A stretch of 64,000 nucleotides of DNA from Litchfieldella anticariensis FP35 = DSM 16096 (lineage in GTDB: Bacteria; Pseudomonadota; Gammaproteobacteria; Pseudomonadales; Halomonadaceae): the NCBI RefSeq assembly GCF_000409775.1, contig NZ_KE332392.1:493974-557973 (forward strand), written 5' to 3'. The translations under genes were made by a program, and so were the position numbers. The notes under the pieces are model-generated. The model did not search any database, was not told where the DNA came from, and worked only from the letters and a program-made list of their open reading frames with translations. This document shows positions 58,942-64,000 of this stretch, one piece after another; positions within the stretch are counted from its first letter, which is position 1, and every line of letters starts with the position of its first letter.

Positions 58942-60477
58942 ATGGAATTCCTGTCACTTCTCGATATCACTTTCTTCCTGCTGGCGGCTCTTGGGGCGTT
59001 GGTGGGGATCATTTTCGGTGCCATTCCCGGCATGACAGCCACCATGGCCGTGGCTGTCTGTTTACCGTTGACCTATGCATTAGGCCTGAATCATGGTCTG
59101 GCACTGCTGCTTGGCCTCTACGTTGGGGGCATTTCCGGTGGTATGGTGCCGGCGGTGCTGCTTAATATCCCCGGTACGCCATCCTCGATCACGACCACCT
59201 TCGATGGCTATCCCATGGCACAAAAGGGGCAGGGTGAGAGAGCGCTGAAGGTTTGTGTCATCGCTTCCCTCGTCGGTGGTCTCATCAGTGCCATTGTCTT
59301 GTTCCTCTTCGCGCCTATCCTGGCGGACTTCTCGATCAAGTTCTCCTATGTCGAAAAGTTTCTGATCATCTTCCTGGCCCTGACGGTGATCGCCTCCCTG
59401 TCCAGCAATATGTTGGTCGGTATCTTCAGTGGGGTGATCGGTGTCTGGCTTAGCCTTGTGGGAACCTACAGCATTTCCGATGGCGGTAACGGCAAGACCC
59501 GGTTGATGTTCGACTTCATGGAGCCCTACCTGTTCGAGGGTTTTTCACTACTGCCCGTGCTGATCGGCATCTTCGGTATTTCCACCATCCTGCTGGAGGC
59601 CGAGAAGGGTGTGAAGAGCGGTCTGACCAATGAGAAGATCAAGATCGGCAAGGGGGCGGGGTTTTCCCTCAGTGTCTTCAAGGGGCGTCTGACCAACCTG
59701 GTGCGTTCTTCTTTCATCGGCACCTTCGTCGGAATGCTGCCGGGGGTTGGGGGCAGCGCCGCCTCTGTGCTCGCCTACACCCAAGAGAGGAATCTGTCCC
59801 GAGACTCTTCGGAAATGGGCAAGGGAGCTCCCCAGGGCCTGATTGCCTCGGAGTCGGCCAATAATGCCTTGACCGGTGGTGCACTGATTCCACTGCTATC
59901 GTTGGGTATTCCCGGAGACTCCACCACCGCCGTGCTGATTGGGGCTTTCACCCTCCAGGGGGTCCAGGTAGGACCGCTGTTCATTCCCGAGAACGCCGAC
60001 ACCTGGTATGTCATGATGACGGCGTTGGTGTTCGCCAACTTCGTGATGTTCTTCCTGATGTTCTACGCCATCAAGTACATCGCCAAAGTGATCATGGTGC
60101 CCAAGCACATCCTCTTCCCGATTATCGTGATGATGTGTGTCGTCGGTGCCTATGCCATCAACTACGGCATCATGTTCGATGTCTGGACGCTGCTGATCTT
60201 TGGTGTCCTCGGCTATCTGGTCCAGAAGGTCGGCCTTGAGGTCGCACCGCTGATCATTGGCTTCATCCTGGGCAGTTCGGCGGAAGTCTACTTCGTCAAG
60301 ACCCTCGAATCCTTCGGCACTCTGTCGATCTTCTTCACCAAGAGTCCGATTGCCGTCGTGCTGTGGATATTGATCCTGGCTTCTGTCGCATTCTCCATCG
60401 TGATGCGGTTGAAGTCCCGTCGGGAATTGAAAGCCGATCTCCCGGCGAGCCGACTGAATAAGGAGGAGCTGTCATGA
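58942..60477 (+). CDS. Tripartite tricarboxylate-type transporter, large permease (TctA)
   Basis: This 511-residue permease has about 11-12 helices and the TctA motifs [53 protein letters not shown] and the second repeat [48 protein letters not shown]. The two glycine-rich loops bind the substrate. GAGGTAG lies upstream of ATG 58942; a GTG at 58921 overlapping the tctB stop is an alternative. The end overlaps garD by four bases. Confidence 0.92.
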   Translation: MEFLSLLDITFFLLAALGALVGIIFGAIPGMTATMAVAVCLPLTYALGLNHGLALLLGLYVGGISGGMVPAVLLNIPGTPSSITTTFDGYPMAQKGQGERALKVCVIASLVGGLISAIVLFLFAPILADFSIKFSYVEKFLIIFLALTVIASLSSNMLVGIFSGVIGVWLSLVGTYSISDGGNGKTRLMFDFMEPYLFEGFSLLPVLIGIFGISTILLEAEKGVKSGLTNEKIKIGKGAGFSLSVFKGRLTNLVRSSFIGTFVGMLPGVGGSAASVLAYTQERNLSRDSSEMGKGAPQGLIASESANNALTGGALIPLLSLGIPGDSTTAVLIGAFTLQGVQVGPLFIPENADTWYVMMTALVFANFVMFFLMFYAIKYIAKVIMVPKHILFPIIVMMCVVGAYAINYGIMFDVWTLLIFGVLGYLVQKVGLEVAPLIIGFILGSSAEVYFVKTLESFGTLSIFFTKSPIAVVLWILILASVAFSIVMRLKSRRELKADLPASRLNKEELS

Positions 60478-62036
60478 GCCAGCCCAGAACTCGGGTCATC
60501 AAAGTCCATGCGAATGACAACGTGGCTATCGTCGTCGAGCAGGGAGGCCTCGGGGAAGGCACTGTCCTGGATGACGGTCTCGTCCTGACCGTTCCTATTC
60601 CTCAAGGGCACAAGGTGACGCTCGAGGACATCGCGACGGGGGAGGACATCGTTCGTTACGGTGAAGTGATTGGCACCGCCACCGCCCCCATTCCACGCGG
60701 TGGTCATGTCAACGAGACCAACGTTCGCCTGCCGCGGGCCCCCGCATTACACGACCTGCCGCTGGCAACGCGCCCGGCACCGAGTGCCGAGCCACTGGAA
60801 GGGTATACGTTCGAGGGCTTTCGCAACCCCGACGGTAGCGTCGGCACCAAGAATGTCCTGGGGATCACCACCAGCGTCCAATGCGTCGCCGGTACCGTCG
60901 ACTACGTGGTGAGTCGCATCAAGCAGGAGCTACTACCGCGCTTTCCTAACGTGGACGACGTGGTGGGGCTCAACCACACCTATGGCTGTGGCGTTGCCAT
61001 CAATGCCCCGGCGGCCATCGTGCCGATTCGGACTCTCAAGAACATCTCTCTCAATCCGAATTTTGGCAACGAGGTGATGGTCATCGGCCTGGGTTGCGAG
61101 AAACTCCAGCCTTCGACCCTGGTCGAGGATCGTCCGGTAAAAATCTACGAGAACACCGAGGCGGCAGACCCCGAGGCCAATGTGCTGAGCCTTCAGGACG
61201 AGTCCTTCCAGGGGTTTGGGGACATGATCGAGGGCATCATGGCCATGGCCGAGCGTCATCTGGAGCGCATGAATCGGCGTCGACGCGAGACCTGCCCGGC
61301 CTCGGAGCTGGTGGTGGGGATGCAGTGTGGCGGCAGTGATGCCTTCTCAGGGGTGACCGCCAACCCTGCGGTGGGATTCGCCACGGACCTGATCGTGCGA
61401 GCCGGCGGTAGCGTGATGTTTTCCGAGGTCACCGAGGTGCGTGACGCCATTCATCTGCTGACGCCTCGCACGGCCGATGAAACCGTGGGACGTGCTCTCA
61501 TCGAGCAGATGGAGTGGTACGACCGCTACCTGGAAGGAGGGCAAGCCGACCGCAGTGCCAACCCTTCGCCGGGAAACAAGCGTGGTGGTCTGAGCAATGT
61601 AGTGGAGAAGGCGTTGGGCTCGGTCATCAAGTCAGGAACGTCGCCCATCGTCGACGTCATCGGCCCCGGCGAGCGTATTCGCCGCAAGGGCCTGACGTTC
61701 GCTGCCACACCGGCCAGCGATTTCATTTGCGGCACGCTGCAATTGGCCGCTGGCATGAACCTTCAGGTGTTCACCACGGGGCGTGGTACGCCCTATGGGC
61801 TATCCATGGTTCCGGTCATCAAGATGTCGACCAACTCGACACTCGGCCAGCGCTGGCATGACCTGATTGACCTGGATGCCGGTCGTATCGCCACTGGTGA
61901 GGCCTCGATCGAGGAGCTCGGCTGGGAGCTTTTCCATCTGATCCTCGATGTGGCCAGTGGCCGCCATCAGGTCGCCGCCGATCGCCTCGGACTTCATAAC
62001 GATCTGGTGTTGTTCAATCCGGCCCCTGTCACCTAA
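60474..62036 (+). CDS. garD: Galactarate dehydratase
   Basis: This 520-residue member of the UxaA family dehydrates galactarate (meso-galactaric acid) to 5-dehydro-4-deoxyglucarate. An N-terminal SAF domain (~1-95) precedes the main domain with [44 protein letters not shown] and [20 protein letters not shown], including metal-site Cys residues. The length agrees with E. coli GarD (523). AGGAGGAG precedes the ATG. A MITE-like element begins with the base after its TAA. Confidence 0.93.
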   Translation: MSQPRTRVIKVHANDNVAIVVEQGGLGEGTVLDDGLVLTVPIPQGHKVTLEDIATGEDIVRYGEVIGTATAPIPRGGHVNETNVRLPRAPALHDLPLATRPAPSAEPLEGYTFEGFRNPDGSVGTKNVLGITTSVQCVAGTVDYVVSRIKQELLPRFPNVDDVVGLNHTYGCGVAINAPAAIVPIRTLKNISLNPNFGNEVMVIGLGCEKLQPSTLVEDRPVKIYENTEAADPEANVLSLQDESFQGFGDMIEGIMAMAERHLERMNRRRRETCPASELVVGMQCGGSDAFSGVTANPAVGFATDLIVRAGGSVMFSEVTEVRDAIHLLTPRTADETVGRALIEQMEWYDRYLEGGQADRSANPSPGNKRGGLSNVVEKALGSVIKSGTSPIVDVIGPGERIRRKGLTFAATPASDFICGTLQLAAGMNLQVFTTGRGTPYGLSMVPVIKMSTNSTLGQRWHDLIDLDAGRIATGEASIEELGWELFHLILDVASGRHQVAADRLGLHNDLVLFNPAPVT

Positions 62037-62148
62037 GGAAGCACTGAATAAATGCCTGCACGGTTCAATCCTATACCCCATAGGCTCCGGTTCCTGTGCT
62101 CCGGGCGCCTTGCGCTTGATACCGTTCGTCGATTTATGCAGCGCTTCC
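62037..62148. mobile_element. Putative 112-bp MITE-like element with IS5-type terminal inverted repeats
   Basis: GGAAGCACTGAATAAAT (62037-62053) and the complement of 62132-62148 (GGAAGCGCTGCATAAAT) form 17-bp inverted ends, 15 of 17 identical. The flanks are CTAA (62033-62036) and CTGA (62149-62152), close to the 4-bp YTAR target duplications of the IS5 family. There is no coding capacity. The right-hand repeats make it a candidate non-autonomous element; copies elsewhere would be needed to prove it. Confidence 0.5.
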
Positions 62149-62204
62149 CTGATCTCGTTAGATCCACTCGTTCATCGTTATTTCTTTCTTGAAAGGACTG
62201 CTTC

Positions 62205-63530
62205 ATGTTCCCCAACGTCAAAAGCATGAGAATCGTTCCGGTGGCCGGTTATGACGGCTTCCTTCTCAACCTGAGTGGCGGTCATGCCCCTTGGTTCATT
62301 CGCTGCGTGGTCATCCTGGAAGATGATACCGGCAATCAGGGGGTGGGGGAGATCCCTGCCAGTGCCGGCATTCTCAAAGGGCTGGAGCAGTGTCGCTCGC
62401 TGGTGGAAGGCTCGCGTGTCAACGATGTCAAGCAGACACTCAACCGGGTACGTCAACTGCTGGCAAAGGACGGCCGTGAAGAGCGGGGGCGCCAGACCTT
62501 CGATCTAAGGGTGGCAGTGCACGTGATCACCGGTATCGAGTCTGCCCTGTTCGATCTCTATGGACAGGCCCTGCAGATGCCAGTAGCGGATCTTCTCGGT
62601 CAGTACGGTCGTCAGCGCGATGAAGTGGAAGCGCTAGGCTATCTGTTCCTGCTCGGCGATCCGGACAAGACGGACTTGCCTTACCCGAAGGTGAGCGATC
62701 CCCGGGACGCGTGGGATGAGGTCCGTTACCGCGAGGCCCTGACGCCGGATGCCGTGGCCAACCTGGCCAAGGCTGCTTACGAACGTTACGGTTTCAAGGA
62801 CTTCAAACTCAAGGGCGGGGTATTGCGTGGCGAGGAGGAAGCCGATTGCATTCGCGCCTTGTACGAAGCGTTTCCCGAGGCGCGTCTGACCCTGGACCCC
62901 AATGGTGCTTGGACCCTCGATGAGGCGGTGCGCGTACTAACGCCGATCCGCGACCTGCTCAGCTATGCCGAAGATCCCTGTGGTCAGGAAGAGAGTTATT
63001 CCGGTCGCGAAACCATGGCCGAGTTCAAGAAACGCACCGGCTTGCCCACCGCAACTAACATGATCGCCACCGACTTCAAGCAACTTCAATATGCCGTGCA
63101 ACTCAACGCTGTGGATATTCCTCTGGCGGATTGCCACTTCTGGACCATGCAGGGGGCTGTCATGGTCGGCGAATTGTGTAACGAGTGGGGCATGACCTGG
63201 GGCTCACACAGTAACAATCACTTCGACATCTCCCTGGCCATGATGACGCATGTGGCGGCGGCATGTTCCGGCAATATCACCGCGATCGATACTCACTGGA
63301 TCTGGCAGGACGGACAACGCATCACCAAGGAGCCATTCCAGATCCGCGATGGCAAGCTGAAGGTGCCGACGACGCCAGGCCTGGGTGTCGAACTCGATGA
63401 AGAAAAACTGATGGAGGCCCATCGTCTTTATCAGAACCTTGATGTGACACAACGCAACGACACCATGGCCATGCAGTTTCTGATTCCCGGCTGGGAATTC
63501 GACCCCAAGCGGCCGGCGCTGGTGCGCTGA
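62205..63530 (+). CDS. gudD: Glucarate dehydratase
   Basis: This 441-residue enolase-superfamily enzyme dehydrates D-glucarate (and L-idarate) to 5-dehydro-4-deoxyglucarate. Visible are the catalytic KxK ([16 protein letters not shown]), metal ligands in LTLDPNGAW and [35 protein letters not shown], and the general base His in [23 protein letters not shown]. The length fits E. coli GudD (446). AAAGGA precedes the ATG. Confidence 0.96.
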   Translation: MFPNVKSMRIVPVAGYDGFLLNLSGGHAPWFIRCVVILEDDTGNQGVGEIPASAGILKGLEQCRSLVEGSRVNDVKQTLNRVRQLLAKDGREERGRQTFDLRVAVHVITGIESALFDLYGQALQMPVADLLGQYGRQRDEVEALGYLFLLGDPDKTDLPYPKVSDPRDAWDEVRYREALTPDAVANLAKAAYERYGFKDFKLKGGVLRGEEEADCIRALYEAFPEARLTLDPNGAWTLDEAVRVLTPIRDLLSYAEDPCGQEESYSGRETMAEFKKRTGLPTATNMIATDFKQLQYAVQLNAVDIPLADCHFWTMQGAVMVGELCNEWGMTWGSHSNNHFDISLAMMTHVAAACSGNITAIDTHWIWQDGQRITKEPFQIRDGKLKVPTTPGLGVELDEEKLMEAHRLYQNLDVTQRNDTMAMQFLIPGWEFDPKRPALVR

Positions 63531-63617
63531 GCCGAGCCACATTCCACATTCGTAGCGTACGTAAACGACCAGTGTGAAAGTCGTATTGCGTGCGGATTCA
63601 AGCGTAGGAGGAGAACC

Positions 63618-64000
63618 GTGACACTATCTGGCGTCATGCTGATCGGCCAGGAGGCCGTGAGCGGAAATTCCGCTACCATTACTGCCGTTAACCCTGCAAC
63701 TGGCGAGAGGTTGGAGCCTAGCTACCCAGGCGGTGGCAAGGGGGAAGTCGACCAGGCCTGCGCCCTGGCCGAGGACGCCTTCGCCAGCTATGGCGAGAGC
63801 TCGCTCGAGGAGCGCGCAGCGTTCCTGGAAACCATCGCCGACGAGATCGAGGCCATCGGCGATGGCCTGATCGAACGCACCATGGCGGAAACCGGCCTGC
63901 CACGAGCGCGGCTGGAGGGCGAACGCGGCCGCACCTGCGGCCAGCTGCGCCTGTTCGCCTCGGTAGTGCGCGCCGGCGAGTGGCTCGACGTGCGCCTCGA
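63618..64000 (+). CDS. Aldehyde dehydrogenase, probably 2,5-dioxopentanoate dehydrogenase (5' part)
   Basis: The first 127 codons are visible before the window ends. The start is a GTG with AGGAGGAG six bases upstream. VMLIGQEAVSGNSATITAVNPATGERLEPSYPGG resembles the opening of NADP-dependent alpha-ketoglutaric semialdehyde dehydrogenases, and GLPRARLEGERGRTCGQLRLFASVV continues it. It would oxidise 2,5-dioxopentanoate to 2-oxoglutarate, finishing the pathway of this operon. The catalytic Cys lies outside the window. Confidence 0.87.
   Translation, partial: MTLSGVMLIGQEAVSGNSATITAVNPATGERLEPSYPGGGKGEVDQACALAEDAFASYGESSLEERAAFLETIADEIEAIGDGLIERTMAETGLPRARLEGERGRTCGQLRLFASVVRAGEWLDVRL

Noticed and set aside
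1..64000. CRISPR array, prophage, integron or secondary-metabolite cluster
   Set aside because: No regularly spaced repeats, phage structural genes, integrase or synthase genes were found in any frame; the mobile DNA is limited to two IS elements and one MITE-like unit.

Overview
The window reads as a chromosomal segment of a moderately GC-rich gammaproteobacterium, most probably a member of the Halomonadaceae (Halomonas-like). This is inferred from gene content and protein style: a PutA beside an AraC regulator, a GlpSTPQUV-type glycerol ABC importer next to glpD, an RLAN/RimK-like ATP-grasp gene with a GNAT neighbour, and pntAB. No rRNA is present to confirm it. There is one tRNA, tRNA-Gly(CCC). 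I see no CRISPR array and no prophage.

Layout. 1-4.2 kb: the 5' end of putA and its likely AraC regulator, a small membrane protein behind tRNA-Gly, a + strand terminator that closes an unassigned transcript, a CBS-pair protein, a decayed lipoamide-dehydrogenase-like gene, and a tiny YqaE/Pmp3 gene overlapping a hypothetical gene. 4.2-12.3 kb: a glycerol module (two ATPases, two permeases, a DUF2160 protein, a binding protein, then glpD) behind GlpR-like operators. 12.3-25.1 kb: housekeeping and accessory genes, including EamA, nadK, a metallophosphatase, a rhomboid protease, YeaC, DUF2797, CapA, a zinc ADH, two GSTs, RimK-like and GNAT genes, yajQ and hsp20. 25.16-26.61 kb: an intact IS3-family (IS150-type) element. 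26.6-31.5 kb: a dioxygenase and a manganese-type ABC importer. 31.8-51.4 kb: pepN, DUF1127, MgtC, YegS, a fungal-type cytosine deaminase, a cold-shock protein, a LysE exporter, a soluble lytic transglycosylase, two hotdog thioesterases, htpG, a Bax-like protein, a cysteine-less isochorismatase-fold protein and pntAB. 51.5-53.1 kb: an IS1182-type element. 53.2-56 kb: gpsA-sixA-ABM and an AEC carrier. 56.4-64 kb: a glucarate/galactarate operon (kdgD, a TctCBA-type transporter, garD, gudD and the start of an aldehyde dehydrogenase).

How the genes work together. The glycerol importer feeds glycerol 3-phosphate oxidation by GlpD once a kinase encoded elsewhere has acted, while gpsA runs the reverse reaction for lipid synthesis. 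The last operon can take D-glucarate and galactarate through 5-dehydro-4-deoxyglucarate and 2,5-dioxopentanoate to 2-oxoglutarate. hsp20 and htpG both follow sigma-32-like promoters.

The most interesting signals are these. Both insertion sequences sit exactly at intrinsic terminators, one in the loop and one with the whole hairpin duplicated. The degenerate elements of GlpS and GlpT fall in the same composite ATP site. The isochorismatase-fold protein has Ala where the catalytic Cys should be. A 112-bp MITE-like element abuts the garD stop codon. A manganese-type permease carries a DtxR-like tail. A TTT-type transporter lies inside an aldarate operon. An orphan + strand terminator points to a small RNA near 1.9-2.1 kb.
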